DNA of 64,000 bases, taken from Clavibacter michiganensis. Lineage in GTDB: Bacteria; Actinomycetota; Actinomycetes; Actinomycetales; Microbacteriaceae. The notes beneath the pieces were generated by a model. The model worked only from the letters and a program-made list of their open reading frames with translations, had not been told where the DNA came from and ran no database searches. The translations under genes were made by a program, and so were the position numbers. The stretch lies in assembly GCA_002150995.1 (NCBI GenBank), contig MDHJ01000001.1, positions 62,001-126,000 of the forward strand, read 5' to 3'. Positions 16,644 through 28,254 of this stretch are shown here, in pieces (position 1 is the first letter of the stretch; each line of letters opens with the position of its first letter).

Positions 16644-17348
16644 TCAGCGCAGCAGGCCGTCGCGCTGGATGGCGGACGCCGTGTACGTGATCGTCGCGGA
16701 CGCGTTCTCGTAGTCGTTGTCCGCGGCCGTCGGGAGCACGAGGCGCATCAGCGTGCTGAGGGCGACGTCCTCCGAGTCGGACGGGAAGGTCCCGTCCGCC
16801 GTGGGGACCACGCCGAACGCCGCGGGAGCCAGCGTCACGGCACCGGCGGCGCCGGTGAGGGCGGAGAGCTTCCCGGTGCTCGTGACGACCTCGGCGCCGT
16901 CGCACGTGTACGGCCCGCGGTCCGCGGCGGCCGCGGTGGTCCACGTCCCGCCCGAGCAGGTGACGAGCTCGTAGGTGAGGCCCTCGGCGCCGGCGACGAG
17001 CGACTCGCCGCCGCCCGGCAGCGTCGTGTCGTCGGTGCCGGGCACGTCGTCCGTCACCGCCACGCCGAACGTCACCGCGGAGACGAGGTCGCCGTCGTTG
17101 GTGGTGTCCGGGAGCTCGAGGACGATGGGGCGCTCGACGGTGTCGCCGGGAGCGATGTCCGACACCGTGTAGTCGCCGGTGGCGACGATGTCGAGCTGGC
17201 CCGCGTCGACGGCGAGCGACGCGGTGTCCGAGTCCGTGAAGACGGCGAACGCGCCGGCCGTGGCGAGGGCGCCGACGGTCAGGATCGCGCCCGTGGCGAT
17301 GATCTTGCGCCAGGGTGCGGGGCGCTTCTCCGGTGCGGTGGTGCTCAT
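16644..17348 (-). CDS. TasA-like SipW-dependent secreted protein (locus B)
   Basis: A 234-residue exported protein. MSTTAPEKRPAPWRK is followed by a hydrophobic core (16-34) and GAFAVFTDSDTASLAVDAGQ, the classic SipW-cognate signal region. IAPGDTVERPIVLELP is the recurring element found in TasA and camelysin-like proteins. The mature chain is acidic and Thr-rich with a cysteine pair (ELVTCSGG, PYTCDGA). ATG 17348 follows GAAGGGAA. Two hairpins downstream separate it from the LPVTG-peptidase genes, so it is probably made in excess as a structural subunit. Polymerisation is inference. Confidence 0.75.
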   Translation of the reverse strand: MSTTAPEKRPAPWRKIIATGAILTVGALATAGAFAVFTDSDTASLAVDAGQLDIVATGDYTVSDIAPGDTVERPIVLELPDTTNDGDLVSAVTFGVAVTDDVPGTDDTTLPGGGESLVAGAEGLTYELVTCSGGTWTTAAAADRGPYTCDGAEVVTSTGKLSALTGAAGAVTLAPAAFGVVPTADGTFPSDSEDVALSTLMRLVLPTAADNDYENASATITYTASAIQRDGLLR

Positions 17349-17441
17349 GGTGCTGTTCCCTTCGATGGTGGTGCTGATGAGGTGGTGCAGGTGCGTGGTG
17401 GTGCGGGGTCGTGCGGCGTCGTCGCCCGGAGGGGCGGGACG

Positions 17442-17463
17442 CGCATCCGGGTGACCGGATGCG
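17442..17463 (-). terminator. Hairpin between the giant surface gene and the TasA-like gene
   Basis: Arms CGCATCCGG (17442-17450) and CCGGATGCG (17455-17463) with a GTGA tetraloop, 62 bases past the stop at 17525. Confidence 0.5.
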
Positions 17464-17524
17464 GGGGTCTGCGGGGGCCGGCGCGGCGGCGGGTCGGCCG
17501 CGCGCGGGCGGGGGGTCGCGGTCA

Positions 17525-20500
17525 TCAGCAGCCCCTCGCGTCGACGGCTGCGGGCTGGGTGACGGCGGCTGTGGCGGCGCTGGCGACGCCCGTCCACCGG
17601 TGCAGGTCGGGTCGGACCCGCCACTGGTAGGAGCGGGACTCGCCCACGCGGTCGTCGACGAAGCCGATGGCCTCGGCGCCGAGGCGGGCGACCTCCATCC
17701 ACGCGCCCGGCGTGGCGCCGGCGACGCGGCGCTCCACCAGGAACGCGGTCGCTCCCGGCGTCGCGGCCCATGCGAGCGCGGTGCTCGGCCGGCCGGCGAC
17801 GCAGCTCGGCGTGGCGGTGCCGATCGTCGTGGTGCTGGTCCAGCTGCCGGTGCCCGCCGCCTGCGTCGCCGTGTCGCGGTGGTGGAACCCGCGCGGGGCG
17901 AGGGGGGCAGGGTCGACGAAGACGGTGATCGTGGAGGAGACGACGATGCCGGTGCCCGGGGCCGACGGCCGGTCGGTCGCCGAGTAGGGGATCACGATGG
18001 TGCCCGTCCATCCGTCCGCGGCCGGCGTGTAGGTGCATGCCGTCGCCGCGCACGAGAAGGTGCCGCGCAGGCCCGAGGGCGGGGTCGCCCCCGTCACGGC
18101 CAGCGCGTCGCCGGCGGGGTCGGAGTCGTTGAGGGTCGGATCCACGGACACGGCGGGCCCGCCGGTCGTCGCCACGATGCGGTCCGGGCGCGCTACGGCG
18201 GCCCGGTTCAGCGGCGTCACCGTGACGGTCACGCGCACGTTCCAGGTGCCGACGGAGCTCGACAGCGAGTAGTCGAAGACGTCGGTGCCGGTGAAGAAGT
18301 CCGCCGAGCGGTATGTGCAGCGCCCGCGCTCGGTGCCGGTCGCGACGCAGGTGACGCTGCCCGAGACGGGGCTGGCCGGGACGGGTCCGGAGGCGCCGCC
18401 GACGAGGGTCGGCGTCGCGGACTGCTGGGCGCGGCTGAGGGTCGCGCCGGTCGTCGCGCGTCCGTCGTTGGCCAGCACGTCGATCACGACGGGCACGCCC
18501 TGGGCGGTGGTGGCGGCGTCGGGCAGCGGGTCCGGCACGGCGGTGACGGTCGCGGTCGCGGTCTGCGTGATCGTGGCACCCGCCGATGTCGTGGCCCGCA
18601 CGGTCGCGGTGTTGACGATGGAGCCGGCCTGCACGTCCGCCGCGGTCGCCGCGTAGGTGGAGGTGGCCGTCACGACCTGGCCGGGTGCGAGCGTGCCGGC
18701 GGTCCCGGGCCAGGTGTGGACGGGCGCCGAGACGCCCGGGCGGGGATCCGAGACGCTGACGCCCGTGAGGGTCGTCGTGCCCGTGTTGGTGGCGCGGAAC
18801 GAGTACGTGATCGGGCTGCCCGCGGCGGGCACGTTCGCGACGGACGCGGTCTTGGTGAGGGCGATCGTGGCGGTGCGCGCCAGGGAGACGTTCCGCGTGG
18901 CCTGTCCGGACGCCACGATGCCCGCGGGGCTCGTGCCGCGCGCGGTCGCCGTGTTCGCTACGGATCCCGCGTCGAGGTCGGTCTGCTTGACCGTGTAGCG
19001 GGCGGTCGCCGTGACCGATCCCCCGATGGGCAGGGAGCCCGCGGTGCCCGGCCAGGTGCCGTACGTGATCGCGGAGAGTCCCGCGAGCGGGTCGGTGAGG
19101 GCCACGCCCGTGAGCGGCACGTTGCCGCTGTTCGTGATCCGGAAGGAGTAGTCGATGGTGGCGCCCACCGCGGCGCCGCCCGTGAGGACCGCGTCCTTCG
19201 TCACCGTGACGGCCGGGCCGTGGTTGACCTGGATGGTGGAGGTGGACGTGGCGGTGGGGGCGGCGGCCCCGCGAGCGTGCGGCCGTTCGCGGTGGCGGTG
19301 TTCACGAGGGTCGTGCCGGCGTTCACGTCGGCCTGGGTGACCGTGTACGGGGCGGCGGTGAAGGTCGCGGTGGAGGTCCCGATCCCGGCGGCGGACGCCG
19401 TGGTCGGGGTGAGGGTCGCGGTCGCGGGGGTGATGCCCGAGACGCGGGGATCCGTCACGGCCACCTGCTCGAGCGACACGTTCCCGGTGTTCCGCGCGGT
19501 GAACGTGTAGGCGATGCGCTCGCCGACGTCCGCCCGGCCGTTGCCGTTCGAGTCGGTGAGCACGCCGACCTTCTCCAGCGACAGGGCGGGAGCGGGCGTC
19601 GCGATGGGCGCGGTCACGGTGCTCTGGTTGCTCGTCACGGGGATGAGGACGTTGAGCGCGCTCGCGGTCGCGGTGTTCACGAACGGTCCCGCGAGGGCCT
19701 CGGCGGCCGTCACGCGGTGCTGGCCCGTGCAGGTCATCGACCCGCCGACGATGATCCCCACCGCCACCGGGCAGGAGATGCCGGTCGCGTTCGGGTCGGT
19801 CACGGTGGGATTGAGCAGCAGCACGCCCGCGGTGTTCGTGAGGACGAACTGGTAGGGGATCACCGAGCCCTCGACGTACGCGGCGGGCTGCGCGACGGTG
19901 CGGTCGATCTGCTTGACGAGGTTGAGGGCGCGGAGGTCGTCGATGGAGGACACGCGGACGTTGCGGATCAGGTGCGCGTCGGTCTGGCCGCCCGTCGACC
20001 CGACGTACCCGAGCTTGAAGGAGGAGGGCGCGGGCGTGGTCATCGTGTACTGCAGGACCTGCGTGAGGCCGGAGTCCGCGAGCCCCGCGGTCTGACCGTG
20101 GTAGACGGTGACGACGGGGAGGCGCGCCGACGAGACGGTGATGCGGATGCTGCGGCCGAGGTCCGCGCCGGGCGCGGCCGCCGTGTTGGCTGTCCCGTTC
20201 GTGCCGTTGGTGGCCACGCCGCGCAGGGTCTTGCCGGTCGGGAGCGTCGCACCCGTCAGGTAGCAGTACCCCGCCGTGCCTTGGCCGGGACCCCGCAGGG
20301 CGATCGCGTTGGGGCGCAGGGTCGAGAACGGGAGGGTCGTGCAGGCGCCGTTCGCCCCACCACCGGCTGCGGTCGAGAAGCCGCCGTAGGCGTCGAGTCC
20401 CACCCCGAGGTAGCCGCCGTTGACGCCCGGGATCGTCCCGGCCTGCGAGTAGCCGAGCGCGCTCCCCGCCGCACCGGCCCCGGTGAGGGAGACGCCGCCG

Positions 20501-20973
20501 TCGGCGAGGAAGAAGCCGATCCCGTCGGCGCCGCTGGTGGCCGTTCCGTACTGGTACTGGTCGAAGCGGATGTCGAGGCCGCCGTTCGCGGGGATCGCGG
20601 TGTCGTAGACGACGCCGCCGGTGGCGTTGCCGCGGTTGTCGGTCAGCTGCAGGGATCCCGGCGTGGTCGCGGCCGCGGGGGCGAGGGTGCGGCTCGAGCA
20701 GATGCCGAGCGTGCTGCTGCCGCTCGGCGGAGCCGTCGTCGCGCGGGTCAGGCAGGCGCTGCCGAGCGGCTTCCAGGCGGGATCCGGCACGTTCGCGTTC
20801 CCGAAGGACTCGGCGATGAGCTGCGTCGCCGCGGTCGCGGGCTGCGCGGGCAGGGTCACGAGGAGCGTGGCGGCGAGGGCGGCGACGACGGTCGCGGCGA
20901 TCCGCCGGACGAGAGGGCGGCGCGGCCCGTCCGTCTCCGGTCGGGCAGCATGGACAGCACGCGCTCGCGCCAT
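17525..20973 (-). CDS. Giant secreted lectin-like/DUF11-type repeat protein (one apparent frameshift)
   Basis: A surface protein of about 1,149 residues. ATG 20973 after GGGGG is preferred over a GTG at 20982. A Sec signal peptide ends near AQPATAA. Next is an L-type-lectin-like jelly roll of about 220 residues (LIAESFGNANVPDPAWKPLG, then GIGFFLADGG, then LGVGLDAYGGFS). Then come four or more DUF11-like repeats with the motif I-x-Y-x-F-x-x-x-N-[ST]-G-[NT]-x-x-L-x-x-V. Cadherin-like modules with VLANDG and LNDSDPAGD, and a closing Ig/Fn3-like segment, follow. No LPXTG is present. The frame break at about 19267 lies in CCCC; adding one base gives 1,150 whole codons. Carbohydrate binding is likely from the fold; the ligand is unknown. 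Confidence 0.72.
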
Positions 20974-21168
20974 CTCGACCACCCCCGTGCTCCGGCGCGC
21001 CCCGGGCGGGGCGCATCAGGCCCCCCGGCCTGCCTTTTGACGCTAATCTGCTGATCAGAGCAGGTACAGGGTCCCAGTAGCGATCTAGGTGTACCAGTAG
21101 CCCCCGTCCCGCATCCCCGGGCCCCCACCCGGGTCACACGCCGCGGCGTCGGCACCCGGATCCTGTGA

Positions 21169-21189
21169 GTTGAGCCGATATCGCTCAAG
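21169..21189. promoter_or_regulatory. HAIR operator 1 for HspR
   Basis: GTTGAGC, 7 bases, GCTCAAG. This matches the HspR inverted repeat CTTGAGT-N7-ACTCAAG with symmetric substitutions. It lies just upstream of the dnaK -35. Confidence 0.85.
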
Positions 21190-21204
21190 TCCTCGCCTCA
21201 CGAC

Positions 21205-21232
21205 TTGACGCTCGGGGGAGCGCGAGTAGAGT
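21205..21232 (+). promoter_or_regulatory. dnaK operon promoter
   Basis: TTGACG (21205-21210), a 16-base spacer, TAGAGT (21227-21232). It sits between the two HAIR sites, the second overlapping the -10, which explains repression by steric block. The leader would be about 120 nt. Confidence 0.75.
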
Positions 21233-21251
21233 TGAGTCATCGCGGCTCAAG
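21231..21251. promoter_or_regulatory. HAIR operator 2 for HspR
   Basis: GTTGAGT, 7 bases, GCTCAAG, overlapping the end of the -10 element and the expected start of transcription. It is closer to the HAIR consensus than site 1. Confidence 0.88.
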
Positions 21252-21328
21252 TAGCACGCCGCTGACGAAGCGGCACCGCGAGACAGACTCCGCGGCACAC
21301 CCGCGTCACCCACGAAGCGACCCCGTGA

Positions 21329-23883
<2,555 letters not shown>

Positions 23884-23919
23884 CACCATCATCCGCAGCA
23901 TCCACGAGGCTGCACCCTC

Positions 23920-23958
23920 CCCGGTCCGGGCCCCGCGCACGCGGGCGCCCGGACCGGG
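23920..23958 (+). terminator. Intra-operon hairpin between grpE and dnaJ
   Basis: Arms CCCGGTCCGGGC (23920-23931) and GCCCGGACCGGG (23947-23958) with an inner GC stem. It probably acts as a partial terminator or mRNA stabiliser separating dnaK-grpE from dnaJ-hspR. Confidence 0.55.
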
Positions 23959-24002
23959 TCGTGCGGCCCCCACCACGAGACGAATAAGAAGGGAGGCGTC
24001 TG

Positions 24003-25016
24003 ATGGCCAGCCAGGACTGGTTCGACAAGGACTTCTACAAGGTCCTCGGAGTGTCCAAGGACGTCTCGGAGGCCGACCTGAAGAAGGCCTACCGCAAGCT
24101 CGCCCGGCAGTACCACCCGGACAGCAACCCGGATCCGTCGGCCGAGGCGCGCTTCAAGGAGATCAGCGAGGCGAACGCCGTGCTGTCCGACAAGGAGCAG
24201 CGCAAGGAGTACGACCAGGTCCGCGCGATGGGCTCGGGCGCGCGCTTCACGGCACCCGGTGCCGGCGGCGGGCAGGCGGGCGGCTTCGAGGACGTGTTCG
24301 GCGGCATGTTCGGCCAGCAGGCCGGCGGCCGCGGGCGGCGCGCCGGGTTCGGATCCGGCCAGCCGCAGTACGGGCAGGGCGGGTTCGAGGACATCCTCGG
24401 CGGCATGTTCGGCAACGGCGGCTTCGGCCAGTCGAGCGGCGGCTACCGGGGCTACGGCGCGCCCACGAAGGGCCGCGACGTCACGGCGTCGACCACGATC
24501 GACTTCCTCACCGCGGTGCAGGGCGACGTCGTGCGCCTGCAGGACTCCGACGGCCGCCCCATCACGGTGCGCGTGCCGGCCGGGGTCACCGACGGGCAGA
24601 AGATCCGCCTGGCCGGCAAGGGCGAGCCCTCCGGTGACGGCGGCGCGACCGGCGACATCATCCTCACCGTGCACGTGCGGCCCCACCCCGTGTTCGAGCG
24701 GGACGGGCTGAACCTCCGGGTGAACGTGCCCGTCACGTTCCCCGAGGCCGCGCTCGGCGCGACCATCGAGGTGCCCACGCTCGGCGGCGACCCGGTGCGG
24801 CTGAAGGTCGCGCCCGGCACGTCCAGCGGCAAGGTGCTGCGCGTCAAGGGACGCGGCGTCACCACCCCGAAGGGCACGGGCGACCTGCTCGCGCGCATCG
24901 AGGTCGCGGTGCCGTCGCGCCTCACCGACGCCCAGCGGATCGCGCTCGACGCGTTCGCGGGCTCGGGACCCGCCGAGGACCCGCGCTCCGAGCTCATCGA
25001 GCGGGCCCGGGGCTGA
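24003..25016 (+). CDS. dnaJ: DnaJ-type co-chaperone without zinc fingers (class B)
   Basis: A 337-residue J-protein that stimulates the DnaK ATPase. The J domain is at the N-terminus (DFYKVLGVSKD, then YRKLARQYHPDSNPD with the essential HPD). A Gly/Phe-rich linker with repeated GGMFG follows, then the two C-terminal substrate-binding beta domains (ITVRVPAGVTDGQKIRLAGKG, LRVKGRGVTTPKGTGDLLARIEV). The CXXCXGXG zinc-finger repeats of classical DnaJ are absent; the protein has no cysteine. This resembles the DnaJ1/CbpA type found in actinobacterial dnaK operons. ATG 24003 follows GGGAGG. Confidence 0.92.
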   Translation: MASQDWFDKDFYKVLGVSKDVSEADLKKAYRKLARQYHPDSNPDPSAEARFKEISEANAVLSDKEQRKEYDQVRAMGSGARFTAPGAGGGQAGGFEDVFGGMFGQQAGGRGRRAGFGSGQPQYGQGGFEDILGGMFGNGGFGQSSGGYRGYGAPTKGRDVTASTTIDFLTAVQGDVVRLQDSDGRPITVRVPAGVTDGQKIRLAGKGEPSGDGGATGDIILTVHVRPHPVFERDGLNLRVNVPVTFPEAALGATIEVPTLGGDPVRLKVAPGTSSGKVLRVKGRGVTTPKGTGDLLARIEVAVPSRLTDAQRIALDAFAGSGPAEDPRSELIERARG

Positions 25017-25017
25017 C

Positions 25018-25551
25018 GTGGACCCCCGCGACGCCATGGACGAGGACGCGCCCGTCTTCGTGATCTCCGTGGCGGCCGAGCTGTCGGGCATGCACCCGCA
25101 GACGCTCCGGCAGTACGACCGGCTCGGGCTCGTGTCGCCCACCCGCACGGCCGGGCGCTCCCGCCGCTACTCGATGCGCGACATCGTGCAGCTGCGGGAG
25201 GTCGCCCGGCTGGGCGCGGAGGGCGTCAGCCTCGAGGGGATCGCGCGGATCCTGGAGCTCGAGAACCAGGTGACCGAGCTCCGTGGCCGCGTGCGGCAGC
25301 TCGAGTCGGCGCTCGCCGACGAGCTGCTCTCCCGACCCGGCCGCCGGGTGTTCGCGGCCCGCGGGGACGGCGACGTCGTGTCGCTCCGCGCGGGCGTGCG
25401 CCCGTCCCGGCAGACCGAGGTCGTGCTCTACCGCGCGGCGCTCACCATGCCGGACGCTGAGCGCGGACCCGCCGAGAGCGCATCCGCCGAACGTGCATCC
25501 GCTGGGCGCGGACCCGCCGAGCGCGGACCCGGCGGGCGCGACGCGCGGTGA
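25018..25551 (+). CDS. hspR: Heat-shock repressor HspR (MerR family)
   Basis: A 177-residue autorepressor. The MerR-type HTH is clear: FVISVAAELSGMHPQTLRQY, then DRLGLVSPTRTAGRSRRYS, then LREVARLGAEGVSLEGI, followed by a short coiled coil (LENQVTELRGRVRQLESAL). HspR uses DnaK as corepressor and binds HAIR sites, two of which flank the dnaK promoter. The GTG start lies one base after the dnaJ stop. The C-terminal tail (RGPAERGPGGR and similar, from about 25458) is built from near-identical GCGGACCCGCCGAG-like units. The family's hydrophobic end is not seen, so this tail is unusual. Confidence 0.92.
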   Translation: MDPRDAMDEDAPVFVISVAAELSGMHPQTLRQYDRLGLVSPTRTAGRSRRYSMRDIVQLREVARLGAEGVSLEGIARILELENQVTELRGRVRQLESALADELLSRPGRRVFAARGDGDVVSLRAGVRPSRQTEVVLYRAALTMPDAERGPAESASAERASAGRGPAERGPGGRDAR

Positions 25552-26789
25552 GCGACGCCGCCGCAGATCCTGCTCCCGGTCCCTCCTCCCTGCTCGCCGC
25601 CGCGTCCGCCGACGACCTCCTCGACCTCGGCGCGCTCCGCCGCCGGCCCGACGTGGAGGCCGACAACCTCTTCGCGGTCGACGCCGCCGACCGCCTGCTC
25701 CTCGACGAGCTGCTGGCGCTCCTCGCGGCGGCGGCGGACGCCGGGCGTCCCGTCCGGCCGGACGAGCTCGTCGTGATCGGCGACCAGTACGGCGCGCTCG
25801 CGCTCGGCGCGGCCGCGGCGCTGCGGCGATCCGGTGCGACGGATCCGCTGCGCCTCCGCGTCCACCAGGACGCCCTCGGCTCCGAGACCGCGCTCGACCT
25901 CAACGCGGAGCTCGTCGGCGAGACGGCCGCGATCGTCCACCACGGCCTCGACGTCGCCCTCGCCGCGGGCGCCCGCGTGGTCCTCGCGCGCCTGCCCCGG
26001 AGCCTCGACGCCCTCGACGAGTGGGCGGGCCTCGTCGCGCGGGCCGCCGCCGACGACGTCACGGTGCTCGCCGGAGGGCGGGTCAAGCACCTCACGCCCG
26101 CCATGACCGACGTGCTGCGCGGCCGGTTCGCCGACGTGCACGCGACGCTCGCGCGGCAGAAGTCGCGGGTCCTCGTCGCGCGCGGCCCCGTGCGCGACGA
26201 CGACGGCGCCCCCTACCCGCACGGCGCGTCGCATCCCGACCTCGGCCTCGAGGTCCGCGCGCACGGCGCCGCGTTCGCGGGCACCCGCATCGACATCGGC
26301 ACGCGCTTCCTCCTGACCTTCCTCCCCGAGCTGCCCGAGGACGCCCGGTCCGCCGTCGACCTCGGTTGCGGCACGGGCGTCATCGCCTCGGCCGTGGCGC
26401 TCGCCCGGCCGGAGCTGCGTGTCGTCGCGACCGACCAGTCGTGGGCCGCCGTCGACTCCGCGCGCGCCACCGTCGCCGCCAACGGGCTCGCGGGGCGGGT
26501 CACCGTGGTGCGCGACGACGCGGGTGCGACCGTGCCGGACGGATCCGCGGACCTCGTGCTCCTCAACCCGCCGTTCCACACGGGCGCCACCGTGCACGTG
26601 GGCCTCGCGCCGCGCCTCTTCGCCGCGGCCGCCCGCATGCTCCGTCCCGGCGGCCAGCTGTGGACCGTCTACAACAGCCCGCTCGGCTACCGGCCGCAGC
26701 TCGGCCGGATCGTCGGGCCCACCCGCGAGGCCGGGCGGAACGCGAAGTTCACGGTCGCCGTCTCGACGAAGCCGGATCCCCGGGCCTAG
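25548..26789 (+). CDS. RsmC/RlmG-like class I SAM methyltransferase
   Basis: A 413-residue methyltransferase. The C-terminal Rossmann domain shows the SAM site VDLGCGTGVIASAVAL and the catalytic LLNPPFHTGA, the NPPF motif of N-guanine/adenine RNA methyltransferases. The N-terminal half is a degenerate methyltransferase-like domain, an arrangement typical of RsmC/RlmG (rRNA m2G enzymes). The rRNA target cannot be assigned. The start is a GTG overlapping the hspR stop (GTGA), so this gene is transcribed with the heat-shock operon. Confidence 0.85.
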   Translation: MSDAAADPAPGPSSLLAAASADDLLDLGALRRRPDVEADNLFAVDAADRLLLDELLALLAAAADAGRPVRPDELVVIGDQYGALALGAAAALRRSGATDPLRLRVHQDALGSETALDLNAELVGETAAIVHHGLDVALAAGARVVLARLPRSLDALDEWAGLVARAAADDVTVLAGGRVKHLTPAMTDVLRGRFADVHATLARQKSRVLVARGPVRDDDGAPYPHGASHPDLGLEVRAHGAAFAGTRIDIGTRFLLTFLPELPEDARSAVDLGCGTGVIASAVALARPELRVVATDQSWAAVDSARATVAANGLAGRVTVVRDDAGATVPDGSADLVLLNPPFHTGATVHVGLAPRLFAAAARMLRPGGQLWTVYNSPLGYRPQLGRIVGPTREAGRNAKFTVAVSTKPDPRA

Positions 26790-26845
26790 CCTCGGGATCG
26801 ACCGCCGGCGACCCGCGCCCGGCGGCCGCGCATCGAGGAGCCGTC

Positions 26846-27286
26846 ATGCCCACCTTCCGCACCCGCGTCCTGCAGGCCCGCGTCAACGCCACCGGGCTGC
26901 CCGTGCCCCCGGAGGCGCTGGAGGAGCTGGGCGCCGGGAAGCGTCCCGCCGTCGTGGTCACGGTCGCGGGGTACTCGTATCGCACGACGGTCGGCACCAT
27001 GGGCGGCCAGCAGCTCCTGCCGCTCAGCGCCGCGCACCGCGCCGCCTCGGGGATCGCCGCCCACGACGAGGTCGAGGTGACGATCGAGCTCGACGCGGCG
27101 CCGCGCGAGGCCGTCCTCCCCGAGGAGGTGACAGCCGCGTTCGCCGCGGAGCCCGCCCTCGCGGAGGCGTTCGGCGCCCTCTCCTCCAGCCGTCAGCGGG
27201 CCCTCGTGGACCCGATCGGCGAGGCGAGGACGGACGAGACCCGCGCGCGCCGCGTCGAGAAGGCGCTCGCGGTGCTGCGGGGCTGA
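26846..27286 (+). CDS. DUF1905 plus YdeI/OmpD-associated domain protein
   Basis: A 146-residue protein in two parts. Residues 1-85 form a DUF1905 beta-barrel (TFRTRVLQAR, then YSYRTTVGTMGGQQLLPLS, then HDEVEVTIELD). Residues 90-146 are the helical YdeI segment (PEEVTAAFAAEPALAEAFGALSSSRQRALVDPI, closing with RRVEKALAVLRG). Related proteins are linked to bacteriocin or peptide resistance, but the function is not established. ATG 26846 follows GAGGAG. Confidence 0.82.
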   Translation: MPTFRTRVLQARVNATGLPVPPEALEELGAGKRPAVVVTVAGYSYRTTVGTMGGQQLLPLSAAHRAASGIAAHDEVEVTIELDAAPREAVLPEEVTAAFAAEPALAEAFGALSSSRQRALVDPIGEARTDETRARRVEKALAVLRG

Positions 27287-27356
27287 TCCGCCGGAGCCGA
27301 GCCCGGGGCGGCGCGTCCGCCGTCGCCCGACCCCGGATGCCCGAGGGCGACGCCGC

Positions 27357-27593
27357 TCAGGCGAGCGGCGGATCGAGCACCAGCAGGTCGCCGATCTCGC
27401 ACTCGAGCGCTCGGCACACCGCCACGAGGGTGGAGTAGCGGACCGCCCGCGCCCGGTCGTTCTTGAGGACCGAGAGGTTCACCTGGCTGACGCCCACGAT
27501 CGCGCTGAGGCGGGTCAGCGTCATGCCGCGGGCCGCCAGCAGCTCGTCGAGGCGGCAGTGGACGCCGGTGGGCCCGTCGTCGTCCGCGGCCAT
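27357..27593 (-). CDS. Small XRE-family regulator (YozG type)
   Basis: A 78-residue single-domain helix-turn-helix protein. The HTH is LDELLAARGMTLTRLSAIVGVSQVNLSVLKNDRA, with YSTLVAVCRALECEIGDLL closing the domain. This YozG-like type is almost always next to a DUF2975 membrane protein, as here. The ATG shares one base with the DUF2975 stop (TGATG). It probably represses this two-gene operon through the palindrome at 28255-28282. Confidence 0.88.
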   Translation of the reverse strand: MAADDDGPTGVHCRLDELLAARGMTLTRLSAIVGVSQVNLSVLKNDRARAVRYSTLVAVCRALECEIGDLLVLDPPLA

Positions 27594-28243
27594 CAGACCA
27601 GGCCGCGGGTGTCGCGCTGCAGGCGCTCGCCGTGCTCGACGACGAGGCCGACGATCATCAGGGCGAACCCGAGCGCGATGGTCGACAGGTCGACCTCGGC
27701 GACCACGGGCCAGAAGCCCTCGAGCCCCGCGGCCGGGTCGTTCAGCTCGCCGCCGACCAGCCAGGCCACGCCGGTGCGCATCCCGAGCGAGCACAGGGCG
27801 GCGATCATGACGGTGCCGCCCGCGAGCGTGACGACGAGGCTGAGGCGGCGCGCGAGCGGATCCGGCCGCAGCAGCCGGCGGGCGAGGATCGCGACCGTGG
27901 CCGCCAGCGCGATGCCGACGGATGCGTCGAGGGCGATGCGCACCACGTGCATGACGACGATCCCGTCCGACAGGCCGCCGACGGCGACGTCGGCCGTCCG
28001 GTAGGCGCCCGAGCGGAGGTCGGCGGGGCCGGCGTCGGCCTCCGCCGGGAGCGACCCGCGCATCTCCAGCGACGTGTGCACGACGCCGGTCCGCACGGTC
28101 TGCACCGCGCTCGCGACGGCGGAGGCCGCCACGGCGAGGAGCACGAGGACGGCGATGACGAGGGCCGCCCGGAGGATGCCGCGGGTGGTGCGCACGGCGG
28201 CGCCCGTACCGGCGCCCGTGCTGGTGGGGGAGGAGGTGCTCAT
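27593..28243 (-). CDS. DUF2975 membrane protein
   Basis: A 216-residue integral membrane protein. Four hydrophobic segments are visible at about 23-48, 85-115 (IVVMHVVRIALDASVGIALA), 130-150 and 185-207. The final segment (LSTIALGFALMIVGLVVEHG) is characteristic of the family. DUF2975 proteins pair with YozG-like regulators in Gram-positive bacteria; the biochemical role is unknown. It is first in a two-gene operon. Confidence 0.85.
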   Translation of the reverse strand: MSTSSPTSTGAGTGAAVRTTRGILRAALVIAVLVLLAVAASAVASAVQTVRTGVVHTSLEMRGSLPAEADAGPADLRSGAYRTADVAVGGLSDGIVVMHVVRIALDASVGIALAATVAILARRLLRPDPLARRLSLVVTLAGGTVMIAALCSLGMRTGVAWLVGGELNDPAAGLEGFWPVVAEVDLSTIALGFALMIVGLVVEHGERLQRDTRGLV

Positions 28244-28254
28244 GGTCGCGTCCT

